From Cephalotus follicularis (lineage: Eukaryota > Streptophyta > Magnoliopsida > Oxalidales > Cephalotaceae), in contig BDDD01005108.1 of NCBI GenBank assembly GCA_001972305.1, positions 1 through 64,000 on the forward strand: a DNA stretch of 64,000 nucleotides. Direction: 5' to 3'. Positions 46,707 to 58,901 of the stretch are shown piece by piece. Each line of letters opens with the position of its first letter. The first letter of the stretch is position 1. Under the pieces are notes generated by a model that did not search any database, was not told where the DNA came from, and saw only the letters and a list, made by a program, of their open reading frames with translations. Both the position numbers and the translations under genes were made by a program.

Positions 46707-47015
46707 AAGGCCTTGGGCAAAAACTGAGGAAAACGATGTAATACGGAATACGCTGTGACTGACATGACGGATTTGGATTGCGTTATCTCCCAAACTTTAC
46801 AGGGCAAAAACCCCTGCAAGTATCTTTTATCTTGTCAATTTCAGAGAATCCGGCTTTGCTTGAGAAATAGAAATTGGATGTTGAGATGACAACTGGCTGA
46901 GATGCTTCCGAGGTGCTACTTACTAAAGAAGGAAATATGCGGATGAGTGACCCTAATGAATTGCTTGAGCTTGCCTCTAATCAGTATCTTTTCTTTTATA
47001 AAACAAACAAACAAA

Positions 47016-48330
47016 CTAATGCCTCATAAAAGTTACACCACAATTATCAGCTAAGAGTTGGTCGATAATTTTTCTTGGAAGGTGCTCGTATGTACAAGAA
47101 ACCTCTGTAGTTTTATGTCTCAGATTTGTCAATAATATCTGCACAGTTGTTGCCTTCAAGTAAAACATGTTGAAGGGAGCAATTATCATCAATAAGAGTA
47201 CCAAGGGATGAAAAAGAGACAATTCAGTATTCAGTAAGAGGATCGATACAGAGGAATAAATTTCGACTATTAAATTTATGATATTCAAATTCCACAAAAG
47301 GAGTAGTCCAGATCTTATTTTCTAAAGTTATGTTTGAATACTATCGCAGATTCTAATACGGTAAGTGAAACCAATGATCCGGTTGAAGTTGTGGTCTTTA
47401 ACCACATCACCAGCATCCAATGAACCTGGGTTACCATGAAAAGAACCATCAGTGTTTATCTTAAAGGTATTGGTGCTGGGCCTTCTCCATCTAACTAGAG
47501 TAAGAGTGTGTGGTAAAGTATAGAACTCTGATTACAAAAGGCCATCTTAATATCAACGACCAAAGCATCAGTTTCTTTAAAGCACTTATAAATCGCAGTG
47601 CACTCTCTCAAAAACCCATGCATTTCTAGCTTTCCACAATATCCAAATCATGACCATGAATTGTAGGCCCCACTTTTTGTTTCTTCCATTATTTTCACAC
47701 CATGCATAACGGTTTAAGGAGAAGAAAACATGTTGCAGATTGCTGGACTGCTGGGCACTACTTGTTTACATTGCTCTGTTGCATAGTTACAGTCGCGCAA
47801 AATATGAGACAATCCTCAGCCCTTTTAAAACATCCAGGACATATATCAAAATCTGTCATCTTATGTTTGGCTCTGACCGATTTTGTGAGCAGCCTATCAT
47901 GTAGCACTAACCAAATGAAGAATTTCAATTTGTGGGGGCATTTCAACTTCCATACCCAAATCCAGTTGTTATCCTGGTTCAGGGGTTCTTTTACCAGCAA
48001 GGAATACACAGATTTAATGAGAACATACCATTTTTTTCAGGGTCCCATAAATATCTGTCCGAGGCATTGTGGAAGAGCGGAATGGGAATGCCAAGGATAG
48101 CATCCTTAACATTGGAAGGGAGCGTCGGATCCATTCTTCTCAGGTCCCATTTCTTGTCCTCATTATCTGCTACTGTTAGATCACTGTCACCCACAGCCAT
48201 CGTAACATCCATAAAAACTGATAAAGGTCCAAAGCCTGTACAGTTATCCTCCCAAAGGTTTATGGTTTGCCCAAACAGTACCTTCGCCTCGACAGTCCGA
48301 GCCTTTACATATGCTTTCACATATATATTA
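47016..48330 (-). pseudogene. LINE-type reverse transcriptase C-terminal fragment (zinc-binding RT tail and RNase H)
   Basis: On the minus strand: GQTINLWEDNCTGFGPLS at about 48,260, then the zf-RVT-like domain (WIWVWKLKCPHKLKFFIWLV, DICPGCFKRAEDC) at about 47,960-47,800, then an RNase H-like part (KINTDGSFHGNPGSLDAGD at about 47,440; the end of the domain at 47,297-47,016). These three parts appear in this order at the C-terminus of plant non-LTR elements and of related RT-like genes. Several frameshifts and stops separate them, and no RT core is present. Confidence 0.7.
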
Positions 48331-48433
48331 CATAACTTTCACGTCTCTTTTTGTTTTTTTTTTCAGACTTTACGATTTAGCTTATCGATAAAATTAAATA
48401 TTTGAAAAGAATAATTTTTTAACATTAAATATA

Positions 48434-48438
48434 GACTT
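48434..48438. other. Left target-site duplication (GACTT) of the Tat-type element
   Basis: GACTT is repeated exactly at 59,392-59,396, directly outside the two LTRs. A 5-bp duplication is the integrase signature for LTR elements. Confidence 0.9.
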
Positions 48439-48927
48439 TGATACGAGTAAAATTTAGAACATAGACTCTGCCACGTATCTTCGAGAAAATGAGACAGATG
48501 TCTTCCAGAACCAAATACACGTGATCAGACGTTACCAGACCTAAAGAATCATGCATAATAACGTATGGACGCCAAATTCGATAGAGAATCAGGGATATGT
48601 CTGAGATCCTCTGATATTTCTTTAGGGGAACACATATCAACTCCGAAATTCAAACAATCAGTTGGAATTCAACTTTTATAAATACAGGAATCGACGATAT
48701 ATCACAGGTTCGTCATTTTTACACACAAAAAATCACTTTAAATTCCACTGTATAGTCTAACTTAAGCATCGGAGTGTCCCCAGGAAAAAATCCTCCTGGA
48801 CCTTCGACGTGTTTATTCTATTTGTGCAGGGAAAGCAAACAAACACCCATTCTCGAAGCAATCAAGCGTTTCTCTCAACAAATCAAAGTCCTACACGTAG
48901 AATACTGTTGAGTAGAGGATTTTTGCA
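48439..48927 (+). repeat. 5' LTR of the Tat-type element (489 bp)
   Basis: Begins TGATACGAGT and ends ATTTTTGCA, followed after 8 nt by the primer site. Matches 58,902-59,391. A TATAAATA promoter-like box lies at about 48,676-48,683. Confidence 0.9.
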
Positions 48928-48935
48928 TCAACAGT

Positions 48936-48943
48936 TGGCGCCG
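48936..48943 (+). other. Primer-binding site of the Tat-type element
   Basis: TGGCGCCG, eight bases after the LTR, followed by TATGTGGGAA. TGGCGCC-type primer sites are usual in Tat-like gypsy elements. Confidence 0.65.
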
Positions 48944-48984
48944 TATGTGGGAAACGCTTCAAAAAGCCTTTCAGACAATCAATC

Positions 48985-50693
48985 ATGCCTCCGAGAAAGA
49001 GTAACAACAACATTTCTGCAATTGATGGCAGCCAGGTGCTACTGGAAACAACCCACCTACCACTGGACAAGTTGTTGTCACTGTCGAGCAAGCCCCCATC
49101 ACAGGGGAGCAATTCAGCCAGCTCCTCCAAGGAATGGAGCACTTCACCAACTTGTTGGCTACCAATTTAGCCAACCGAGATCAGGTCGGACCTGCCCGAC
49201 CAGTCATTCGAGAAGCTCCTGGTCCAAACCGACCGGCCGTGGAGAGACAACGCTACCGCGGGCCTAGGAGAAACCCGCCAATGGGGGGCATGCTCCCCCC
49301 AAGGCGGTCAGGGGTTGATACACCCCTGATGAGGAGACTTGAGATTAATACATCTTAGAGGGTAGAGTCCTCAACTGCCCGAGATCACACCAATAATCCC
49401 CGACCAGAGCATTCCGAGCACCAAGCGATGGAAGTGGATCACCAGGGGGATGTTGAGGAGACACGAGTGCACTCCAATGTTTCACACAGGACGGGAACAA
49501 TGCGGGGGCGTAGCTTGGACCACTCGGCCACACTGGCGGGGGAGTCACAGGTTTCTAGCAGGGCTAGGAATATTGAGGATGTGGAGCGAGCAATGAATAA
49601 AAGGCTTGCAGAGATGGAGAGAAGGTTCCGAGGAACCAGGCAATCAAAAGGCTACCTGTCCGAGGTACGCAATATCAGTGCTACTCCCTTCACATCTAAG
49701 ATCATGAAGGAACGTATCCCTAGGGGATTCGGGTTCCCGAGTCTCAAAGAGTATGATGGGTCCACGGATCCCATCCAGCACGTGCGCTACTACACCCAGG
49801 TCATGTTAGTGCACCAGGCCTCAGACGTCGTCCTTTGTCAAGGATTCCTAGCAACATTGACTGGAGCAGCCCAGTCGTGGTATTCTACCCTGGCAGAGGG
49901 ATCGGTGGAGAATTTCGAACAGTTCACGGAACTGTTCGTGGTCAAGTTCCTCAACAGCACCACACAGAGGAGAAACTCAACTCACTTGATCAACGTGGTG
50001 CAGGGGAAAGAAAAGTCACTGAGAAACTACCTCTCCATGTTCAATAAGGAGTCTCTGACAGTGAAAGACCTGGAGCCGTCCTTCGCTATAGCAGCTCTGA
50101 AGAGTGGGCTGAAGGATAACTCACCATTCACTTTCTCTCTGATGAAGAAGCCCGCGATGGATATGGCAGACCTGCTGAGAAAAGCAGAGAAATATGTCAA
50201 TGCCGAGGAGGCGATGGCAGCCAGGAAATAGAAAACATCCTGGTCAGGCCATCAGGTGGAAAAAGGGGAGCATTCACGAAATGCTCCCGAGAAGAAAGAG
50301 AAGAGGAAGAAGATGTCCGAGCTGCCCAAGGATGACCTCAGACACAGACTCTCCAAGAGAGAGGAATCACCCAAGGGAGGGACGCCAATCCTGGCCTATA
50401 GCAATTTTTCCCCTCTCCTGGAGACACGCACCATGATACTTGCCGTGGAGAAGGACAAGGTCCCCATCCAATGGCCTGCACCAATGAGGTCCTCAGCAGA
50501 GAAGAGGGATACGGAGAAGTATTGTCGGTACCATCGTGACCATGGGAATGATACCGAGGAGTGCAGGCACCTAAAGAATCAAATTGAGGACCTGATTCGT
50601 AAGGGGCACCTACGCAAGTATGTGGATAGGAATGCTCCTCGGGAAAGGAGAGAGCGCAGAGAAGAGGCTCCACAGCAACCAGAGAAGCTGTAG
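48985..50693 (+). pseudogene. gag of the Tat-type element
   Basis: Starts MPPRKSNNNIS at 48,985, shifts frame near 49,134, and has an in-frame TAG near 49,357. The core capsid region (49,428-50,231) is open over 267 codons: MKERIPRGFGFPSLKEYDG, YYTQVMLVHQASD, GAAQSWYSTL, INVVQGKEKSLRNYLSMF. After one TAG (50,229) the tail continues with CRYHRDHGNDTEECRHLKNQ, a zinc-knuckle-like CX2HX4HX4C typical of this lineage. Nearly intact, but interrupted at least three times. Confidence 0.85.
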
Positions 50694-50795
50694 CAGTAGC
50701 ATCCCAGGGGTGTCATCCACACCATCTCTGGAGGGGTCGCATCTGGTGGCGATCATAATAGGTCTAGAAAGGCCTATGCAAGGTAGACCTCTACT

Positions 50796-53700
50796 GTGCA
50801 ACAATACCAGCATAGAAACAGGATGAAGACTAGTAAAGATGAAGAGGTGATATCCTTCTTCGAGGTGGACTATGAGGGAGTACGTCTCCCTCATGATGAC
50901 CCAATGGTGGTGACCATTCAGGTCCCACTTTTCACTATGAAGAGGATACTGATTGATAGCGAGAGCTCGGCAGATATCCTATATAAGCATGCCTTTGATC
51001 AACTGAGGATACTGACCGACCAACTTAGGCCCGTAAAAACCCCACTGGTGGGCTTTTCAGGAGAGATGGTCCATCCTCTGGGATCCATCGACTTGTCCGT
51101 GGTTGCTGTCACGGCCCCACATCAGACCGAAGTACAGATGACGTTCCTGGTGGTAGACACCTCGAGCCCATACAATGCGATAATTAGGCACCCGGGACTA
51201 AATCTGATGGAGGCAATAGTGTCCAGAAGACACTTACTGATGAAGTTCCCAACAAGGTTTGGTGTGGGGGAGGTCCAATGAGATCAACAGGTGGCAAGGC
51301 AGTGCTATAAAACTGCCATAATGGACAAGGGGAAGGAGAAGGCCTTGTCCATAGCAAATGTGGATCTCAGAGGGGATGTTGAGCCCGAACGTCCACAACC
51401 TATTGAAGATGTAGTGCAAGTGCCCCTGGAGGAGGGCAATGCAGAAAGAGTTTTCTAAGTCGGCTCACAACTTGGAGAGGTGGAGAAAGGGGAACTTATA
51501 ACGTTCCTCAAAAATAATAAAGATGTATTTGCTTGGTCGGCAGAGGAGGTCCCTGGGATCAGCCCAGAGGTGATAGTCTATAAACTAAGTGTGGATCCTA
51601 TGAGGCCTCCGACTAAGCAAAAGAAAAGAAACTTCGCTCCCGAGAGGCAAAAGGTAATAACCGAGGAGGTGAGCAAGCTATTACAGGAGGGGTTAATCAG
51701 GGAAGTGCACTATTCTGACTAACTAGCGAACCTGGCCTAGTCAAGAAAGCAAATGGCAATTGGAGGATGTGTATCAATTTTACCAACCTCAACAAAGCTT
51801 GTCCCAAAAATCACTTCCCCCTCCCGAAGATTGATCAGTTGGTGGATGCGACATCGGGGTATAGGATGATAAGCTTTTTGGACGCCTACTCGAGATATAA
51901 TCAAATCCCCATGTATGAGCCAGACGAGAACAAGAAAGCTTTCATCACAGACAGAGGCATGAACTGTTACAAAGTCATGCCCTTTGGATTGAAGAATGCA
52001 GGGGTGACCTATCAATGGTTGGTCAATAAAATCTTTGAACCTCAGATCGGGAGGAATATGGAGGTTTACATTGACGACATGCTCGTCAAAAAACCAGCAA
52101 GGAATCCCCACATTAAAGACTTGGAGGAAACTTTTGAGGTGTTGAAGAGATATAAGATGAAGCTCAATCCTTCGAAGTGTACTTTTGGGGTAACCTCTGG
52201 CAAGTTCCTCAGGTTCATGGTCTCAAGCATAGAAATATAGGCTAACCCGGAAAAAATTTCAGCAGTTTAGAGCATGAGGCCTCCTCAAATCATCAGGGAT
52301 ATATAGAGACTAAATGGCAGAATAGCAGTCCTGAGCAGGTTTGTTTCAAAGTCGGCAGAAAAATGCCTTCCTTTTTTCAAAGTGCTGAGGGATCCCAAGG
52401 GATTTTCCTGGTAGGACGAATGTCAAGCAGCCTTCGACAAGTTGAAGGAATACCTGGCTTCCCCTCCTCTGATATCAAAACCAAAGGATGGGGAAGACTT
52501 GTATTTGTACCTTGTGGTAACATCAGACGCAGTGAGTGCAGTGCTTGTCAGGGAAGAGGAGAAAGTTCAGAGGATGGTATACTACGTTAGCAAGGCCTTG
52601 AACGATGCTGATGGGAGGTATCCAGAAGTTGAAAAATATGCTTATACTCTGATAATAGCAGCAAGAAAGTTGAGGTCATACTTCCAAGCTCATACCATCA
52701 AGATCTTGACCGACCAACCATTAAGGCAAGTCCTTGCAAAGCCAGACGTTTTGGGCAGATTGATCAAATGGTCGGTCGAGTTGGGCGAGTATGATGTAAA
52801 ATTTGAGGCTAGACCAACCATAAAGTCTCAGGTTTTGGCTGACTAGGTAGGAGACCATATACTTATGGACTGTATGGAAGAAGACACCTCTGAAGAAGAG
52901 AAGGGGTTATGAAAGTTATCCGTAGATGGCTTATCCTGCGTCTCTGGAAGTGGAGCAGGGTTGGTATTATCTAGTCCAGATGGGTGGACCGTGGAGTATG
53001 CTTTGAGATTCGGATTCAAAGCTACAAATAATGAAGCCGAGTGGGAAACTCTTATTGTCGGGCTGACGATTGTAAAGCACTTGGAGGTTAAGAAGATAGA
53101 AGCCTCCAGTGATTCTCAGCTAGTAGTTGGTCTAGTCAATGGGGAGTATGAAGCCAGAGAAGATTCTATGGCTAAGTACTTAACACACTTTTAGAGTTTG
53201 AAGTCAGCCTTCCAAGTGTTAAGAGTCTTGAAGGTACCCATAGCAGAAAATGCCCGAGCAGACCAGTTGTCTAAACTAGCCACAGCGGAGCATTTGGAGA
53301 AAAATCAAACCGTGCTAGTAGACTACCTGGACAGGCCCACCATTGCAGAGGTTGATGTGATGGACATAGATGCACCACAGGAGCCGGACTGGATGACTCC
53401 ATTTATCAATTGGCTGAGAAATGGAATTTTGCCCTAAGGACCCCTCGGAGGCGAGAAAACTGGTGTACAGAGCAAACATATATCAACTTCGAGATGGGAT
53501 CCTCTACAAATGGTCTTTTTCTTTTCCTTGGTTGAGATGCTTGACTCCCTTAGAGTTTGATTATGCTCTAAGGGAAGTCCATGAAGGAGTATGCAAGAAT
53601 CACACGGGGGGTAGAACCTTGTCCAACAAATTATTGAGACAGGACTATTTCTGGCCGACCATGCATCAGGATGCCATAGACTTGGTAAGAAGATGTGATA

Positions 53701-54551
53701 AATGTCAGAGGAACGCTAACATAAGAAGAAGACCATCACAGCCTATGACGTCTATCACGCCCCCTTGGCCTTTTGCACAATGGGGGATGGACTTTGTCAG
53801 ACCGTTACCAATGACAACAGGGCAGAGGAAGTTTCTAATTGTGGCAGTGGACTACTTCACTAAATGGGTAGAAATAGAACCTTTGGCCACAATCACAGAG
53901 AAGAACACAGAGAGCTTTGTTTGAAAATAAATCATCTATAGATTTGGAGTGCCGAGGACAATAGTCTCAAATAACGGTAAACAGTTTGATTCCCAAGCCT
54001 TCCGTGATTTTTGAAAAGAGTGGATAATTGAGCACAGGCTCATCTCGGTAGCCTATCCCCAGAGCAATGGTCAAGCCGAGGTGATTAACAGAGAAATCAT
54101 CTCGGGCTTAAGAAAGCGACTTGAAGATAGTAAGGGAAGATGGACAGAGGAGCTACCAAGTGTACTATAGGCATATAGAACCACTCCTCAGACCACAACT
54201 GGTGAGTCCACATACAACATTTGTTTTGGAGATGAAGTTATGATACCGGTGGAGATTAGTGTGCAATCACCAAGAGTTGTGCATTTCAGTGAAGAGAATA
54301 ATGAAGAAGGACTGAGAAACCTCATTGATTTAGTAGAAGAGCTCAGAGATAAGGTCGCCATCAAAGTTGCTGTCTACCAACAGAGGGTGAGCCGTTACTA
54401 TAACAAAAGGGTAAACCCTCGACCACTAAGAGAAGGAGATTTAGTCCTACGCAAATCAGCTATTACAGATCCGACCGGTAGCAGAGGAAAATTAGGTCCA
54501 AATTGGGAAGGACTCTACATGGTGAAAAAAAAAAACAAACAGGAAAAATAA
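50796..54551 (+). pseudogene. pol of the Tat-type element (protease, RT, RNase H, second RNase H, integrase)
   Basis: The protease (50,840-51,281) has DSESSADILY where the family has DSGSSADIL, so a catalytic-loop Gly is lost. RT (51,480-52,240) has FLDAYSRYNQIP, MPFGLKNAGVTYQ and the catalytic YIDDMLVK intact. The first RNase H (52,490-52,846) has ILTDQPLRQVL. The second, archaeal-type RNase H (52,919-53,270) has LSVDGLSCVSGSGAG, NNEAE, SDSQLVVG and ADQLSKLA. Integrase (53,421-54,540) has a zinc-binding CDKCQ, MDFVRPLP, an SNNGKQFD catalytic Asp region and GQAEV. Frames shift near 51,730 and 53,420, and several in-frame stops occur (51,279, 52,238, 52,844, 53,192, 53,922). Confidence 0.88.
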
Positions 54552-54668
54552 AAAAAAAAAAAAAAAAGGAAAAGGAAAATACAAAAAAATAGAAAAACAA
54601 AAAAATAAAGAAAAAAAAACAAAAAATTTTAAAAAAAAAAAAAAATAAAAAAAAAAAAAAAAAATAAA
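54525..54668. repeat. A-rich low-complexity tract
   Basis: About 140 bases almost entirely A with scattered C, G and T, directly after the integrase. The long minus-strand Phe-rich frame here is only its translation. Confidence 0.9.
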
Positions 54669-54925
54669 ATTTTTTCTCAAAAAATGCTTGTCAAGATTAT
54701 AGTTCCAAGTTTGCAAGGGACCGGAGGTCCAATGTTCATGTCCTTAAACCTCTGAACAGACAACGATCAACTCCCTCAATGAAAGAAATTTTTATGCATG
54801 TCATACCACGCTCCTAAGAGAGCAATCAGAGCAGACCTTGATACAGGAACCGAGCTCTTAAAAGTCTCACGAAGACTCAAAACTCATAAGGGAGTAAACG
54901 ATGGAAGACTAAAGTCTCGATCAGA

Positions 54926-55070
54926 CCAAAGACTCCTTTCGAGGAGCACTAGAGACTCCTTCCGAGGCGCACTAAAGACTCCTCCCGATGAGCACTAAAG
55001 ACTCCTCCCGATGAGCACTAAAGACTCCTCCCGATGAGCAATAAAGCCTCCTTCCGAGGAGCACCTAAAC
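54926..55070. repeat. 23-bp tandem repeat in the Tat-type element
   Basis: Units of AAAGACTCCTCCCGATGAGC type recur at 23-bp steps (54,974, 54,997, 55,020), with more divergent units either side (CCTTCCGAGGAGCAC forms). Non-coding spacer between pol and the antisense ORF. Confidence 0.85.
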
Positions 55071-55079
55071 TTTTCAACA

Positions 55080-55700
55080 AAGACTCCTTACAAGGAGCGC
55101 CTAAAACTACACGTACTAAAGACTTCTAAGGAAGCAACAAAACTCTCAAGGGAGCAAACACTGGTCGGTACTTATTTGCCCGACCAGACCAATATCATGT
55201 CTTGAGAGGCGAATCCATAAGAACTAGAAACGATCAAGTTCGTTGGACTGAGCACTTTGAAATAAGTGTCCCTACGTGGACTGCAAGCTCGGAAGACCTG
55301 GTCTAGAATATAATGGATCAGACGAGATCCTGCTCGGTAAACCCGCAAGAACTTGTCCGAGCAGACCTAAAACTTGGTCTACAAACACTTCAGAACTCGT
55401 AAAGACTAAGTCCTTTTTGCCTAAGCGTTTTTGAAACAAAGTGTCTTAAGGGGACTAGAAGTCATGGGTAATTAGACCTGAAAATTGTAAGGCCATATTA
55501 TAAAATCTAAAAGTTGGACTAAGTTAAAGTTCCTAAGGGAATCGTAAGTGCCCGGCTAGGGCTCAAGCATGCAACACCAAGAAAGTAAAGAAAGTTCGGG
55601 GTGAAAAAGCTTTGTATTTTATTGATACTTGTTGAAATTACAAGTTGCATTACTAAAGAGGATTACAAAGTAGAAATTACAAGTCAAAGAAAAAGAAAAA
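55080..55700. other. Non-coding spacer of the Tat-type element
   Basis: Further degenerate copies of AAGACT/AAACTC words and no supported reading frame. It joins the tandem repeat to the end of the antisense ORF. Confidence 0.5.
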
Positions 55701-55706
55701 TCTATT

Positions 55707-58319
55707 CTAGCTTTCATCATCTGAAGGGATGTCATGTACAAAGAGTGGATCCTCGGCTGCTGGGTCAGAAGGAGGCAAGGGAGGATCCTCGGCAACTGGG
55801 TCAGTAGGAAGCGGAGGAGGATCCTCAGCAACAGGCTCAAGTAGAGGATCCTCGGTCATAGGTCCAAGGGAAGGATCCACAACAGCGGGTTCCACAGCAG
55901 GGTCCTCGGCAAGAACAAGAGAAAGAGGTTCCACAGCCAAAGGATCAAAGGTGGTCTCCTCGGTAGGTTCAGTGAATGAAACAATTTTATGACCCTCAGG
56001 CAACCACCTAGGCTCCCCAGCATGACTTTGCTCCTCGTAATAGGCCCTAAGAGCTTCTTCCTCGGCCTCATCAATGCCATCAGGAAAGAAGTCGTACTCA
56101 ACCACTGAGGGATCGCAGATAATGGAGTCCAACGGAAGCTCTGGGAGGCATTGGACCATGTTCCGGCATGCATAAAACTCCCGACAAAAATGGCCCGAGG
56201 ACTTCCTAAAGACCTCTCTGTTGAAATCTTCAGAGGCTTTATAGTTGTCCATAGCCTGGTCTAGTGCATCCCGAAATTTTGAGGATGCCTTGAAGTCCAG
56301 AACAGCTCTCTCCAATGCAGCATTGGTCCAAGCATCCTCGAGCTCATGGAACTTTGCCAGCTTTTCACTATAAGCATTCAGCTTGTCTTCGAGCTCAAAG
56401 TTATGGTGAATTGCAGCTTGTTTGGTCCTCCTCTCCATTGCCACGTCCTTAAGAGCCTAATTCTTCTCGGTAATGATGGACTCTTGTATCCCAAGCACCT
56501 CCTCCAGCTGAGCACGGGCCACATCTAATGACCTTTTGAGCTCGGCATTCTCAGCCCTGAGCTGCTCGTTCAAGGCCTTCTCCTCCTTGGCCTTCTCAAG
56601 AAGAAAGCAGGCGTCACCCATGGCCTGGAAAAAGAAAAATGAGGTTAGCAAAGGAGTAAATATTTCTCTAAAAAAGGGAAGTGGAAGGATTTCTCATACC
56701 CTGCAGTTGCTTTGGAAGAGATGGGCCCAAATTTGGCCAATAGACCACTTCTCCCTCACCTTAACCTCGTGAGGGAAAAGTTCCAACTTGAAAAACTCTA
56801 TGGACACCCATGGTGTTTTCAAGTTAACACCCGAGCTACCTAACTATTAGACAATCTGCCTCACTTGACTGAACTGCTCAGGCAAATCAGGAAACTCAGG
56901 ATCCTGGGAGCTCTCCTCCGTCGTTCCATCCCGAGGATCACTTACCTCATCTATCCTTTGACTTCGGGAGAGATGAGGTAAAGAGTCAACGGCGTGCCTC
57001 TTACCACGTGCAATCTAGGCCATGGCCTCAGCGACCTCCTAGTCTATTGACACCTCGGCCTCATCGGTCTCCTCTGCTCTAGTCCTGGATTCTTCAACCT
57101 CGGTCGTATTTCTGGCCTCCTCAGCCTCAGCCCGAGATTGCTCCTCAAATCTGGCCCTAGCAGCAGCTTGCTTAGCTGCCCTCTTCACTGATGCATCTTT
57201 AGTTTTTTCCAAGGCTTTCTTATTCCTAAGAGCCTCCCGCCTCTGCTCCTCGGGATCAGCAGCTCGGGCATGGTCACGGCCAGCCCTTATGAGGTCCATG
57301 GTAGAATCCTGAGATGCCATCACTGCAGGGGATAAAAAGGCAATGGTTAAAAACACATTAAAAACAAAAAACAAAGGAAAGTTAAAAATAAGAATCCAAG
57401 GGAAAGCATTATACGACTCTCTCCTTGGATAGTGTCCGAGGACATAGGTTCCCCCTCTCAATCCCCAAGGGGATCTCCTCATTCAGTTCCAGACTAAACC
57501 TACAGCCCGAGGACATGTTTAGCCCAAGTCACTGCAAGCGGTCCTCAAACACCACAACATCCACATCCTCGGAAGCAAGAACCAGAAGCTTCTCCAGGTC
57601 AGCCTTCTCGGCCAAGGTCAAAGTTTTCCTATGGTTAAGGAGCACTGTATCCAAGGTGTCATACCATGGACAAGGAATGAAGCCAGGGAGATTCTTCACC
57701 ATGAAATATCTCCCCCTCCAACTTTTGACCGACTTGGTGTTCTCAGCCAACAGTCTGGTCTGTTTTGCACGGGATTTGAAGTAGAAGCCACGCTTGTTTG
57801 GAGAGGCATTCACTATATGGAACTCCTTGAATAGCCCCACGGTATTTGTCACCCAGGACTCAAAGCACCTTACTAAGAAACCAATGATAAATCCCAAGGA
57901 CTGTGCCTGGAGCATCGAGGGGTGAATTTTATAATGCCCGAGGATGGTCGTGGCAAAGGGAGGCAGAGGGAGCCTCAGTCCACGCTCTAGGGCATCTTGA
58001 AACACTACAAAATAGCCAGGCTTACTCTCCGTGACCATCATGGGATCAACAAGAATCTCATAGTCCAAGCTGCAGGGGATAGAGTATTCTTTGACTAACT
58101 CCGCAACCTTACTTGGGCGTAGTTTACTCTGGTCAAAGTGGGATCTAAAGACTTGGACCCCAGCTTCAGTGGACGCAAAGTCGGGAGCCCCGACAGAAGT
58201 GGCCTCCATGTTCTCCTCGGCACCAAAGGGACGATAGGCCACAGTAACCCCTCCCATCACTCAGGGCACGTCCTCAGGATTTCTAATAAATCTCTTGGTT
58301 TGTTTGGTTCTGACCATGG
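55707..58319 (-). pseudogene. Antisense ORF of the Tat-type element (plant gypsy-type 'transposase-28'-like protein), multi-segment
   Basis: It runs against gag-pol. Segment 1 (58,319-57,529, one TGA near 58,263) starts MVRTKQTKRFIRN and holds a conserved domain seen in plant proteins annotated as putative gypsy-type transposon (EILVDPMMVTESKPGYFVVF, LPPFATTILGHYKIHPSMLQ, PNKRGFYFKSRAK). Segment 2 (57,317-57,039) is a Lys/Arg/Glu/Ala-rich coiled coil. Segment 3 (56,840-56,700) has WVSIEFFKLELFPHEVKVRE. Segment 4 (56,651-55,707) is a long coiled coil (EKALNEQLRAENAELKRSL) and ends in an acidic Pro-rich tail with repeated AEDPPL units. The GT/AG-like gaps suggest introns. Function unknown; frames are lightly broken. 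Confidence 0.7.
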
Positions 58320-58901
58320 CAGTTTCAGAAAGAGAGAGAGACGAGGATACAATGGTTATATAAAAACCCTCGGGTACTCACACGAGAGAATGCAAATGAA
58401 AGAAAGAGAAGGAAATCACCTTTTGATGATAGTGTTTTGAACGAAGCCTGAGTTTGAAGGTTGGGAGAACATAGAAATTGCAGAAAACTCAGAGATTTAG
58501 AAGGCAAGAAAGCGTAAAGAGCTTTTTTCCCAAGAGAAGGGGGGATTTAAAGAATCGTGGGTAGAATTCAAGCCTTTGGATTCCCTTTGATATGTACGGT
58601 GGAGATTAGTCAAGCAAGTCAGGCGCGGGAAACGAAGGGTTTATGCCCGGCAACCGAAGAGTCCAAGGCGTGCAAACCCTTCCATTTTCGTGTCATGATT
58701 GACATTAATTGATGGGATGTGAATCGGATGGGACATCTGGCAAGCCACATCACATTAAATGGCCAACATGGGCCAGGTTATCAAGCCCAACAAAAGGTTT
58801 ATTTCTTCTCATCCATGGGCAACGAGCCCATTTTTTGAAGTTAGGCCATATACGACCTCCATCTTCTGTTAAGCCCAGAAAATAAAGACCAGGTGGGCAT
58901 A

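Larger units (their letters stand above)
45040..46985. other. Nuclear insertion of mitochondrial DNA (NUMT), about 1.9 kb
   Basis: Base composition changes abruptly from AT-rich repeat DNA to the more even, GAAAG/CTTTC-rich style of plant mitochondrial intergenic DNA. It contains recognisable atp8 (orfB) pieces. The left border is the copia LTR edge at 45,039; the right border near 46,985 is approximate. Apart from the atp8 parts and the tRNA-like fold, the open frames here have no recognised family. The plus-strand frame at 45,332-45,640 and its antisense are typical unidentified mitochondrial frames. Confidence 0.7.

Noticed and set aside
54492..54716. Minus-strand Phe-rich frame, membrane-protein-like
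   Set aside because: It is the translation of an A-rich low-complexity tract.
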